30,000 nucleotides of DNA from Mesostigma viride (taxonomy: Eukaryota > Streptophyta > Mesostigmatophyceae > Mesostigmatales > Mesostigmataceae). Where the stretch lies: the NCBI GenBank assembly GCA_009746045.1, contig RPFO01002308.1:1-30000 (forward strand), given 5' to 3'. Position 1 is the first letter of the stretch; each line of letters starts with the position of its first letter. The position numbers and the translations under genes were made by a program. The notes below the pieces were generated by a model. It was not told the origin of the DNA. It saw nothing but the letters and a program-made list of their open reading frames with translations, and made no database searches. Shown here in pieces: positions 20,829-30,000 of this stretch.

Positions 20829-21619
20829 TCAAAAAACCTTGAACATTTCACCTTTGAACTTGAAATGCACTTCACCCCCCATCCGAATTACAAGTCCGGC
20901 CAAATTGACACCAGACCAGCTGTCTGTAACGTCGCCGTGCATAGTGCTGAGAGACTTTCTCGCCTCACGATACTTGTTACACCACTTCTTGTGTTCCTCC
21001 CAGTCCGCACGCTGGCATTCGGCAGCACAATACCGGACGTCTCGACAACCCCCGCACTTGCGGTGGACACCCTCCATCACAGAGCACGCCTGATTCGAGC
21101 AACACTTTGGAAGCGAGCCGAGCATCGGCCCTCCCACCCCCGGGAGAACGATCATCCGTGAAAACGTCAATTTCACGGACTCGGAATTCCCGAATGTAAA
21201 ATGGAAACCTTCAAACCCCCCCCCTCTACTCTCGCCGATACGGTCAATCTCGGCTGCGCCTCACTCGCGTCTGGAAATTTCCCCCACTGGTCTTTCTCCC
21301 ACTGGTCCCACCCAACCTTTCCGACATACGACACCAAAAGTCGAAACTCGACGTCTCGATTGAGTGGAACCCGATCCGCCGGCGTGGGCTTGTAGAATCC
21401 GCCAGCCAAGGCGAAGTACATGTCCAGCAACTGGAGATTAATCTGTCGTCCTACTGAGGCGAACGAGTCATACACGACCAAAACCGCAAACTGGCGACCC
21501 AGGCGCTTCTCGTGCTGCCGTACCCATCCGTGGATCTCGCGAGCCCGGTTAAGTACGTTTGCTGCCACGCAGGCAATCGCAGCGCGGGTCGAAGATTCCA
21601 GCTCGCCCGTCTCCGCCAT
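20829..21619 (-). CDS. MYND-type zinc-finger protein, one frame break
   Basis: Frame 1 starts MAETGELESS at ATG 21619 and runs into a G9 run at about 21217-21225. One added G joins it to the second frame, which otherwise opens only with GTG; the joined protein has 263 residues. The N-terminal half (LVVYDSFASVGRQINLQLL, DMYFALAGGFYKP) is unassigned. The second half has a complete MYND finger: CSNQAC, CGGC, RYCAAEC, then H-x3-C (WEEHKKWC). MYND fingers bind proline-rich peptides and act in protein contacts, often in chromatin or signalling proteins. The frame stops at TGA 20829 after a T6 run; a shift there would add a tail like that of gene X. One palindrome lies about 80 bp upstream, and CAG|GGGAGGG precedes the ATG. 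Confidence 0.75.
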
Positions 21620-21697
21620 CCCTCCCCTGCGCCAATTGGCACGTGCGTAATACGTAAGTTATATTTTACTCAACCCCCCTTTTGACATTTCTCCATC

Positions 21698-21711
21698 CCA
21701 ACGGCCGTTGG
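21698..21711. promoter_or_regulatory. AACGGCCGTT palindrome upstream of the MYND gene
   Basis: CCAACGGCCGTTGG followed by GCGCAAGAAAATCACACCC, one solitary 46-bp-type unit, 79 bp before the ATG at 21619. Confidence 0.4.
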
Positions 21712-21853
21712 CGCAAGAAAATCACACCCAAAGTCAACGATTGATGACGGCCTCATATAGCAAAATTGAAGATTAAAATTATTGATACATCATCCACAAA
21801 ACTCCTAATCGAACTAGGTATCCCTCCAATCGGACAAGAAAAGAGGCTTCTCG

Positions 21854-22819
21854 TCAATTCTGGGCAAAATCGGCCCAACTCCCCACCCTTGCCAAATCCC
21901 TGATATAGAAATCAAGTTCCACCTCATTCTCATCCCCGCAAAAGCGAAGGATTTCGGATCCATCTTCCCATTCGTCCCATTCCCCACTAGCTTTAGCTTT
22001 CTGTGTAAATTTTTGTATGACAATTTCGGCCACGATGTTCTCAACCCCTCTATTCCTGTCCTCCAGAAGCCTTAAAGCCTCAGACGTCACATCAGTAGAC
22101 GTCTCCCCTCTGTCCAACAGCCACAGCGCCAGTCCAAATTCGGCGGCATCCAGAGGAAGACTCTCCAAGTACGACGGCGTCAGCCAATCACGAAAACCGC
22201 GATTGGTACGTTCGTTCGAAAAGTAGAGCATGCTCTTCAATCCCCATATATACTCATTAGCAGCCAGCATCTCCATCTCCTTAGCCACCTTTTCCCTCTC
22301 CTCAACTTGCTGTTTTAAGTCCTCGTCTCTCTCGAGCTCGCTTACGTCAAAATCCATTTCTCCCCACATACACCTCTCGTCTCGAAAGTCACGGGACCAA
22401 TCCTCCCAGTAACCCCGAACTGCAGTCATTCTGTCAAACGTCTCCAGACAGACCCTTCGGAACGCCCCCCCCTTTCCGCCAGCTGCTCCTTCCCTAGATA
22501 CGCGTGAAATGGTCTAGTAGACCACAAATACGGCGTAAATGGCACTCGTGGCACTCTTCTGTCCGCCACCGAAACACAAAATACCCGCCATCGACAGCCA
22601 AGCCCAGCAACCGCAGCTTGCGCCTTCCGACTCACGCACTCAAAACGTGCCTGATCAATCAAGCCTAGGAAACTGGCAACATGCGTTACCACCTCCAGCG
22701 GCATATCCATCAGGTGAAGCACAGCCACCATCTCCGTCCTCTTGTTAGCTCCAACCTCGCAGGAGGCGCCCTTGTCCTCCGTCTGCCTCTTCTGTTTGCT
22801 CTTCCCTACTCCCATTCGC
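21854..22819 (-). CDS. F-box protein, one frame break
   Basis: Starts at ATG 22815; the region from 22819 is a possible exon start after GTGTATGCAG. The N-terminus is basic (KSKQKR). A typical F-box follows: LHLMDMPLEVVTHVASFLG, then FECVSRKAQAAVA and RWRVFC. F-box proteins bring substrates to SCF ubiquitin ligases through Skp1. The frame breaks at a G8 run (about 22465-22472). One added G joins it to the next frame through FRRVCLETFDRM, giving 320 residues. The second half has a Glu-rich coiled coil, then a domain with YIWGLKSMLYFSN and LPLDAAEFGLALWLLDRG, and ends at TGA 21854. This domain recurs in the gene at the right edge of the window, so it is a family feature. No known substrate-binding repeat (LRR, Kelch, WD) is present. 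Confidence 0.75.
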
Positions 22820-22974
22820 CTGCATACACACCAGGCAAAACAGTATTTTGAGGCATCCTATTCACTACGAATTATTCGTGCCACAGGATACACATTTTTT
22901 TAACACATCTTCATCTTTTTCTGGCCCTTAATGGGCAGAAAAATTGTTATAACCACCACTAAGCTGCTTGAAAG

Positions 22975-25900
22975 ACACATCCTGCCTTACTGCCACATGA
23001 AAAGAATAAAATGCACATGGTAATGTTTTTCCAATTCCAACGGCCGTTGGCTCACAACCCCCCTGTGGGAAGGGTGGATGCCTTACGAACCAGTCAAGCC
23101 CCATCTTTATGCTCAGCTAGTTTTTTTGGAGGCCTTTCTAGGAAGGCACATGGTAATAACCTTCACTAAGCTGCATGAAAGACGCATCCTGCCTTACTGC
23201 CACCAAATGAAAAGAAAGAAATGCACATGATAATGTTTTTCCAATTCCAACGGCCGTTGGCTCACAACCCCCCTGTGGGAAGGGTGGATGCCTTACGAAC
23301 CATTCAACCACATCTTTATGGTCAGCTAGATTTTTGGAGGCCTTTCTTGGAAGGCACATGGTAATAACCATCACTAAGCTGCATGAAAGACAGATCCTGC
23401 CTTACTGCCACCAAATGAAAGGAATGAAATGCACATGATAATGTTTTTCCAATTCCAACGGCCGTTCGCTCACAACCCCCCTGTGGGAAGGGTGGATGCC
23501 TTACGAACCAGTGAAGCCCCATCTTTATGCTCAGCTCGATTTTTTGGAGGCCTTTCTAGGAGAAAAATGGTAAATAGCCACCACTAAGCTGCATAAAAGA
23601 CACATCCTGCCTTACTGCCACCAAATGAAACGAATGAAATGCACATGGTAATGTTTTTCAAGTCTAACGGCCGTTGGCTCACAACCCCCCTGTGGGAAGG
23701 GTGGATGCCTTACGAACCATTCAACCACATCTTTATGCTCAGCTAGATTTTTGGAGGCCTTTCTTGGAAGGCACATGGTAATAACCATCACTAAGCTGCA
23801 TGAAAGACACATCCTGCCTTACTGCCACCAAATGAAAAGAATGAAATGCACATGATAATGTTTTTCCAATTCCAACGGCCGTTGGCTCACAACCCCCCTG
23901 TGGGAAGGGTGGATGCCTTACGAACCAGTGAAGCCCCATCTTTATGCTCAGCTAGATTTTTTGGAGGCCTTTCTAGGAGAAAAATGGTAAATAGCCACCA
24001 CTAAGCTGCATAAAAGACACATCCTGCCTTATTGCCACCCAATTAAACGAATGAAATGCACATGGTAATTTTTTAGGGTTGAATGGGTGCGCCAATTTTT
24101 TTAAGTCCAACGGCCGTTTGCTCACAACCCCCCTGTGGGAAGGGTGGATGCCTTATGAACCATTCAACCACATCTTTATGCTCAGCTAGATATTTGGAGG
24201 CCTTTCTTGGAAGAAAAATGGTAATAGCCACCACAAAGCTGAATGAAAGATACATCCTGGCTGATTGCCAACCCACTCAAAGGAATGAAATGCACATGAT
24301 AATGTTTTTCAAGTCCAACGGCCGTTGGCTCACAACCCCCCTCTGGGAAGGGTGGATGCCTTACGAACCATTCAACCACATCTTTATGCTCAGCTAGATT
24401 TTTGGAGGCCTTTCTTGGAAGGCACATGGTAATAACCATCACTAAGCTGCATGAATGACACATCCTGCCTTATTGCCACCCTATCAAACGAATGAAATGC
24501 ACATGATAATGTTTTTCAAGTCCAACGGCCGTTGGCTCACAACCCCCCTCTGGGAAGGGTGGATGCCTTACGAACCAGTCAAGCCCATCTTTATGCTCAG
24601 CTAGATTTTTTGGAGGCCTTTCTTGGAAGAAAAATGGTGATAGCCACCACTAAGCTGCATAAAAGACACATCCTGCCTTATTGCCACCCAATCAAACGAA
24701 TGAAATGCACATGATAATGTTTTTTAAGTCTAACGGCCGTTGGCTCACAACCCCCCTATGGGAAGGGTGGAGGCCTTACGAACCAGTCAACCACATCTTT
24801 ATGCTCAGCTAGTTTTTTTGGAGGCCTTTCTAGGAAGGCACATGGTAATAACCATCACTAAGCTGCATGAAAGACGCATCCTGCCTTATTGCCACCCAAT
24901 GAAACGAATGAAATGCACATGATAATGTTTTTCCAATTCCAACGGCCGTTGGCTCACAACCCCCCTATGGGAAGGGTGGATGCCTTACGAACCATTCAAC
25001 CACATCTTTATGCTCAGCTAGATTTTTGGAGGCCTTTCTTGGAAGGCACATGGTAATAACCTTCACTAAGCTGCATGAAAGACGCATCCTCCTTACTGCC
25101 ACCAAATGAAAAGAATCAAATGCACATGATAATGTTTTTCCAATTCCAACGGCCGTTGGCTCACAACCCCCTGTGGGAAGGGTGGATGCCTTACGAACCA
25201 TTCAACCACATCTTTATGCTCAGCTAGATTTTTGGAGGCCTTTCTTGGAAGAAAAATGGTAAATAGCCACCACTAAGCTGCATGAAAGACACATCCTGCC
25301 TTATTGCCACCCAATGAAACGAATGAAATGCACATGATAATGTTTTTCCAATTCCAACGGCCGTTGGCTCACAACCCCCCTGTGGGAAGGGTGGATGCCT
25401 TACGAACCATTCAACCACATCTTTATGCTCAGCTAGATTTTTGGAGGCCTTTCTTGGAAGGCACATGGTAATAACCTTCACTAAGCTGCATGAAAGACGC
25501 ATCCTGCCTTACTGCCACCAAATGAAAAGAATCAAATGCACATGATAATGTTTTTCCAATTCCAACGGCCGTTGGCTCACAACCCCCCTGTGGGAAGGGT
25601 GGATGCCTTACGAACCAGTCAAGCCCATCTTTATGCTCAGCTAGATTTTTTGGAGGCCTTTCATGGAGAAAAATGGTAATAGCCACCACTAAGCTGAATG
25701 AAAGATACATCCTGGCTGATTGCCAACCCACTCAAAGGAATGAAATGCACATGATAATGTTTTTCAAGTCTAGCGGCCGTTGGCTCACAACCCCCCTCTG
25801 GGAAGGGTGGATGCCTTACGAACCAGTCAAACCCATGTTTATGCTCAGCTAGATTTTTTGGAGGCCTTTCTTGGAAGAAAAATGGTAATAGCCACCACTA

Positions 25901-26030
25901 AGCTGCATGAAAGACACATCCTGGCTGCTTGCCACCCTATCAAACGAATAAAAAGCATATGATAATGTTTTTCCAATTCCAACGGCCGTTGGCTCACAAC
26001 CCCCTTCGGGTAGAGGCCTTACGGACCAGT
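22975..26030. repeat. About 209-bp satellite, 15 units
   Basis: Units of 205-211 bp, one of about 235 bp with an insertion at 24070-24105. Each has the palindrome (mostly CCAACGGCCGTTGG) followed by CTCACAACCCCCCTGTGGGA, then TTTATGCTCAGCTAG, TTTTTGGAGGCCTTTCT, ACTAAGCTGCATGAAAGACA and GAATGAAATGCACATG. Two unit types alternate in part: CATTCAACCACA with GGAAGGCACATGG, and CAGT(C/G)AAGCCCC with GGAGAAAAATGG. This gives dimers (23249-23664 and 23665-24080). The last unit is truncated. Conserved minus-strand frames (KASKNLAEHKDVVEWFVRHP) are shared because the units are copies, not because of selection I can show. Confidence 0.95.
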
Positions 26031-26089
26031 CAGAAATAGTGTCCACCAAGCTGTTCCCCCCACACCCACAGTTGTCCTTGTCCACATAC

Positions 26090-26149
26090 CTTTCCAGTAC
26101 AGTTGTCCTCAGCTTCTCAGCAACGGGCGACTCCTCTCCTTGCTGCCTT
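26090..26149 (-). CDS. Possible upstream exon of the F-box gene
   Basis: The minus strand shows a frame RQQGEESPVAEKLRTTVLE bounded by a possible acceptor (CTGTCAAG|GCAGC) and a good donor GGAAAG|GTATGT with intron base 1 at 26089. The donor leaves two bases of a codon, and the F-box exon at 22819 supplies the third, so the frame would continue ...LERRMGVGK. The 3.3-kb intron would hold the entire 209-bp satellite. This rests on splice signals and phase only. Confidence 0.25.
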
Positions 26150-26342
26150 GACAGATATCACATAAACAAAACACGATCACGAGAGCATCAGGATTGTTAG
26201 AGGTTTCCTCCATCGCAAAACCGTAAGATACACACACCTCAAAAACCAACTTTCTTGTCCTCCCAAATAACATATGTTTTTAAATGTAAAATAAATCACA
26301 TTCATATTCTGTCACTTGATTTAACCACACAATTTTTCAGGT

Positions 26343-26356
26343 CCAACGCCCGTTGG
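26343..26356. promoter_or_regulatory. Variant palindrome CCAACGCCCGTTGG
   Basis: Solitary copy with one base changed in the centre, preceded by TTTTTCAGGT as other solitary copies are. No gene start lies close by. Confidence 0.3.
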
Positions 26357-26396
26357 CATTACGCCTCTTCCCGGTAAAAGAGTATTTATTGCTCCA

Positions 26397-26585
26397 ACCC
26401 CACAAAAAACTCGTTCCGGACCTGATCGAAGCGAAGAGCACTGCCAGGGATCGGAGTCGAGCCAGATTTGTGTGCGGAACATGATGGCTGGCCCACCTCA
26501 CTCCCCAACATCAATGTGGACCTGGGTTCGAACCCTGTCAGTGCTATTCGCTTCAAACAGTTCCGGAACGAGTTTTTTGTGGGTG
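26397..26585. repeat. Inverted repeat with tRNA-like arms
   Basis: Arms of about 65 bp (26397-26463 and 26521-26585) are inverted copies sharing CCCACAAAAAACTCGTTCCG, GAAGCGAA and GCACTG, about 85% alike, around a 57-bp spacer. The right arm contains GGTTCGAACC, like the B box of tRNA genes. A foldback element or a palindromic pair of tRNA-derived SINE ends would fit. Confidence 0.65.
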
Positions 26586-26711
26586 TGGAGAAATAATGTC
26601 GACATTTTCGGTGACTGTTCAGCCTAAAAAAATCACAAGCAGATGCGACGGCCCCTCCATTAAACAAATTATCCACCACTGTTGCGCTACACTAGCAATG
26701 TTTGTCAAGGT

Positions 26712-26725
26712 CCAACGGCCGTTGG
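26712..26725. promoter_or_regulatory. Solitary palindrome
   Basis: CCAACGGCCGTTGG preceded by GTCAAGGT, 67 bp before the start of the large direct repeat. Target gene not known. Confidence 0.3.
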
Positions 26726-26792
26726 CATCAAATAAATCACAACCATTGGTCACTCCATTTAACAAAATACCCACAACTTTTTAACCACACTA

Positions 26793-28364
26793 TCGGTTTT
26801 CTCTGAATATAGTTTAATTAACGCATGCGGGAAAGATAAGGCCGCCATGCCTTGGCCTGGATGTGGAAGGCTGTCTGCGACATGGGCTGACTAATTCGAT
26901 TTGTACAAAGGGTTTCCTGCTCGCCCGAATTTTCCTTGGATGACCCGGTTGTTTATAAGGGTCGGTGGTTATTAATTAGCGGTCCGAGAAAATTAATTGT
27001 AGGTTTTGTACGACTTCACTTGCAAAGATTCGTGTTTGGTTGCACCAGCTGAGGTTAGGTGGGGACCTGTAGGGTCGGCTGGTTGCTTACCGAATCTTTG
27101 GCTGATTTGGGTTATTTAGTGAGTCGTGATTAATTATTGTAAAGTGGATTCGGACCGGCCCAAGGGGTCGATGGGCGCGTTTTATGTTTGTCAGTCTTGG
27201 GAACCTTGTACAACTACCTGTACGGTTAACGCACTAGCCTGGGGGTGCGTGGCCACGCTGTTTGTAGTGGCGTTTTCAGCACTGTTCAGGCCGGTGTGTG
27301 ACGCATGCCGGTGTTAATTCATTTAGGATGATGTCAGCTTGTGTGTCGGCGGGCCATGCCTTAAGCAAGCTAGGCAGGCAATGATCCGCAATTGTTTCTT
27401 TCACAATGGCGGCAATGGCCGCCTGTGCAAAATTGCACATTCTAGCGCGGGTTGCATCTGTCTTGTAGCCGAGGCAGATGGTGGCACAACCGCTAAGTTG
27501 TTCGACCAAGCATAGTATAGTTGGTCGTGCAACGGAAAGAAAATTTAAATTTACCCCCATGTCGTTTTCCCCGGCTGCGGGTCTTTTTGACATGGGCGAA
27601 GGATGGGGCGCTACTCCGGCGGTTTGGCCAGCTTCGGCGAAGCTGTTTATAAGTTTCTAAAACAGCTCTAGTGTCACATCGCAGGCTTGCCACCGTGCGA
27701 TGGTGCGTGGGACGTGACCTGGATTCAAAAGGTCCCGAACCAGGATCCTGTCAGCAACGACCTTTTTTGTCATAAAATATTTTTTGTGGCGGCAGGTCAG
27801 TTGTCCAGCTGCCCCTGCCGAGGAGGGGTGGTTGGGGACAATAGGAGCCGCGCGAGAGTTGCGCTCCGAAGCTAGAAATTTCCCTATTGCGAGACTTGAG
27901 TTGGGGAGGGCGTCTCAGGGAGGCGAGGCTACGCCAGACCTTTGTCGTTCCTTTTCGTCTCAGCACCTGCTGCGCGGCTCAGTCTATTATGGTGTCGTAA
28001 AACCTCTTTCCTTTTTGGACGGTTCCGGAATTGCGAAATGCTGGCTCTTTTTGAGGGCTTGCTTTTGGGGTGGTCACCGGCTTGTGTCGCATTGTAACCA
28101 GCGGGCCCCTGCGGGGGTTAATATAGCCTAGCGCGGGCTGAGTCGCCATTTAAGATGTTGCGACACGCTCTTTCGCGCACGGTGGTCATGAGTTTAATCG
28201 GCGCAATGGGGTTGGCGCCAGGGGGGGTAATTGGGTGGAGGCTTCTTGCTTCCGCGTGCGGATTGAGAAACCTTAAGGCCACTGTTAACTGCTGCATTTG
28301 TGGCAGGGCTCCACTTATTGTATTCAATCAAATGCTGGTCTTCTTGGGAGCTGAGTGATCTTAA
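26793..28364. repeat. Unclassified 1.57-kb repeat, full copy
   Basis: Begins TCGGTTTTCTCTGAATATAG and ends CTGAGTGATCTTAA, with a second copy starting at the next base. No terminal inverted repeat and no long frame are visible. Its short open frames on both strands match nothing I know. It could be a transposon of unknown class or a duplicated genomic segment. Confidence 0.7.
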
Positions 28365-29118
28365 TCGGTTTTCTCTGAATATAGTTTAATTAACGCATGC
28401 GGGAAAGATAAGGCCGCCATGCCTTGGCCTGGATGTGGAAGGCTGTCTGCGACATGGGCTGACTAATTCGATTTGTACAAAGGGTTTCCTGCTCGCCCGA
28501 ATTTTCCTTGGATGACCCGGTTGTTTATAAGGGTCGGTGGTTATTAATTAGCGGTCCGAGAAAATTAATTGTAGGTTTTGTACGACTTCACTTGCAAAGA
28601 TTCGTGTTTGGTTGCACCAGCTGAGGTTAGGTGGGGACCTGTAGGGTCGGCTGGTTGCTTACCGAATCTTTGGCTGATTTGGGTTATTTAGTGAGTCGTG
28701 ATTAATTATTGTAAAGTGGATTCGGACCGGCCCAAGGGGTCGATGGGCGCGTTTTATGTTTGTCAGTCTTGGGAACCTTGTACAACTACCTGTACGGTTA
28801 ACGCACTAGCCTGGGGGTGCGTGGCCACGCTGTTTGTAGTGGCGTTTTCAGCACTGTTCAGGCCGGTGTGTGACGCATGCCGGTGTTAATTCATTTAGGA
28901 TGATGTCAGCTTGTGTGTCGGCGGGCCATGCCTTAAGCAAGCTAGGCAGGCAATGATCCGCAATTGTTTCTTTCCCCTCCCTCCCACCCTGGAGGCTTCT
29001 TGCTTCCGCGTGCGGATTGAGAAACCTTAAGGCCACTGTTAACTGCTGCATTTGTGGCAGGGCTCCACTTATTGTATTCAATCAAATGCTGGTCTTCTTG
29101 GGAGCTGAGTGATCTTAA
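28365..29118. repeat. Same repeat, internally deleted copy
   Basis: Bases 28365-28974 equal 26793-27402, and 28990-29118 equal 28236-28364. As far as I could compare by eye there is no mismatch. The middle 833 bp are missing and replaced by a 15-bp C-rich filler (CCCTCCCTCCCACCC). The near identity points to a very recent event. Confidence 0.9.
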
Positions 29119-29135
29119 GAAATGTTTTTTGAGGT

Positions 29136-29149
29136 CCAACGGCCGTTGG
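29136..29149. promoter_or_regulatory. Solitary palindrome
   Basis: CCAACGGCCGTTGG followed by AATCC, 17 bp after the end of the repeat pair. Its flanks resemble the solitary copy at 26712. Confidence 0.3.
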
Positions 29150-29237
29150 AATCCAAAAAATGCCGAATTCATGTCAAATTTATATATATGTGACAGTTGA
29201 CAGAATTAGAGATAATTAAATTATCAAACCCAGCTTT

Positions 29238-29467
29238 AGCCATCAGCCTTACCCATCAGCAAAAATTGGCGAATTTCATTCAATATTAGAATTCAAAATT
29301 TATTAATGAAATTTATCTTTCACCATTCAACCTCAACATTAAGTCCCCTTTGTGTTTTATTGAATTATTTAGCCATCAGCTTTACACATCATCAAAAATT
29401 GGCGAATTTCATTCAATATTAGAATTCAAAATTTATGAATGAAATTTATGTTTCATCATTCAACCTC
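29238..29467. repeat. Duplicated 3' end of the right-edge gene
   Basis: Direct repeats at about 29238-29334 and 29371-29467, AT-rich, sharing AAAAATTGGCGAATTTCATT and ATTAGAATTCAAAATTTAT. The homology continues into the last codons of the neighbouring gene: the left copy has AAGTCCCCTTT and the right ACGTCCCCTTT, with about 20 bases lost in the left. The end of the gene and its 3' flank were therefore duplicated. Confidence 0.75.
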
Positions 29468-30000
29468 TTCAGAATCCTCATCCAAACACAACATCACGTC
29501 CCCTTTCCACTTGTACATACTACTCTCGGCCAAATACAGCAAGCGTGCCTGCTTCCCCCAAAAAACTTGAGATAATCCGGGGGGAAGATTGTTCCGCTGA
29601 GGACCTGCATGGCTAACTCCACCAAACGCTTGCCATATCCTCCTCCCTACACCTCCTCTCTAATAAGGCCTTCATGTCAGCGTTCTCATCAAATCCCATA
29701 ATCAGAACTGCACATGCCATTCCTCCCCCCTGCAGAGGCAGCCCCTCCAAAAGCTTCACCCATTCTGCCTCCCTACGCGCTCTCCTCCCCGGAGGAAAAA
29801 AAATTTCCTCATCCGGGTCATAAGGAGTATGGCAGAACCAGAAAATGCTCCTTAACCCCCATAGTTCATAATTATCGTACAAGTCATCCATTTCCTTTCC
29901 CAATTGGCGTAGCGAGCTGTCCACCCCCTCCAATTCCTCTCCAACACACGTCTCCTCTCAGCACGCTGGGACCTGAACAACCCTCCCATCGTCCTTGCTC
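29456..30000 (-). CDS. Paralogue of the F-box gene's C-terminal domain, partial, with frame breaks
   Basis: The best frame (29933-29613) reads YELWGLRSIFWFCHTPYDP and LLEGLPLQGGGMACAVLIMG, matching YIWGLKSMLYFSN and LESLPLDAAEFGLALWLLD of the 22815 gene. Upstream, a frame with RRRVLERNWRG matches the other gene's join region and needs one extra G in a G5 run near 29926. Downstream, KRLVELAMQVLSG needs one base more near 29629. Then KQARLLYLAESSMYKWKGD follows after one extra G in a G5 run near 29556, ending at TGA 29456-29458. The N-terminal F-box, if present, lies beyond the window. Function is inferred only from the paralogue. Confidence 0.55.

Noticed and set aside
22975-26030. Repeated minus-strand frames of 60-100 codons in the 209-bp satellite
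   Set aside because: Unit length is often not a multiple of three and frames break between units; similarity follows from DNA copying.
26437-26543. A tRNA gene on the plus strand (GCACTG...CAGTGC with GGTTCGAACC)
   Set aside because: The spacing is too long, the T stem pairs poorly and no D arm or anticodon arm is convincing.

Overview
This window is most likely nuclear DNA of a photosynthetic eukaryote, probably an alga. Nothing looks bacterial: there are no Shine-Dalgarno-led operons, and several open frames only make sense when joined across GT...AG introns. Gene products include an F-box protein, a MYND zinc-finger protein and a small family of Cys/His zinc-knuckle proteins. An AT-rich, plus-strand fragment of plastid rpoB (about 15073-15396) is best read as plastid DNA moved to the nucleus. 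I cannot name the species.

Layout. All other supported genes lie on the minus strand, so they read from right to left. From the right: the 3' half of an F-box-type paralogue (30000-29456, running off the window); two head-to-tail copies of an unclassified repeat, the second with an internal deletion (26793-29118); a 15-unit, about 209-bp satellite (22975-26030); an F-box gene (22819-21854); a MYND gene (21619-20829); two tandem copies of an unknown gene, one broken (20444-18907); three zinc-knuckle genes and one small acidic gene (18606-15633); the rpoB fragment; and then a set of exons at 14001-13702, 7865-6711, 6047-3641 and 1829-1063. These exons join in phase and may form one large gene of at least 1,543 codons. 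Its presumed introns hold a 5.2-kb hexanucleotide satellite, two arrays of a 46-bp repeat, and a piggyBac-like element with TTAA duplications.

Two themes run through the window. First, the 14-bp palindrome CCAACGGCCGTTGG occurs about 60 times. It is the core of the 46-bp and 209-bp repeats, and single copies sit 30-80 bp upstream of several start codons. Each half matches the plant mitosis-specific MYB site (YCYAACGGYY). Three gene copies share a 52-bp leader that starts with the palindrome and ends in CAG directly before ATG. Second, nearly every break in the reading frames is repaired by one extra base, usually a G in a G run. This points to homopolymer under-calling in the assembly, or to a real -1 slippage signal. 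Gene functions are mostly unknown, and gene borders are inferred from sequence alone.
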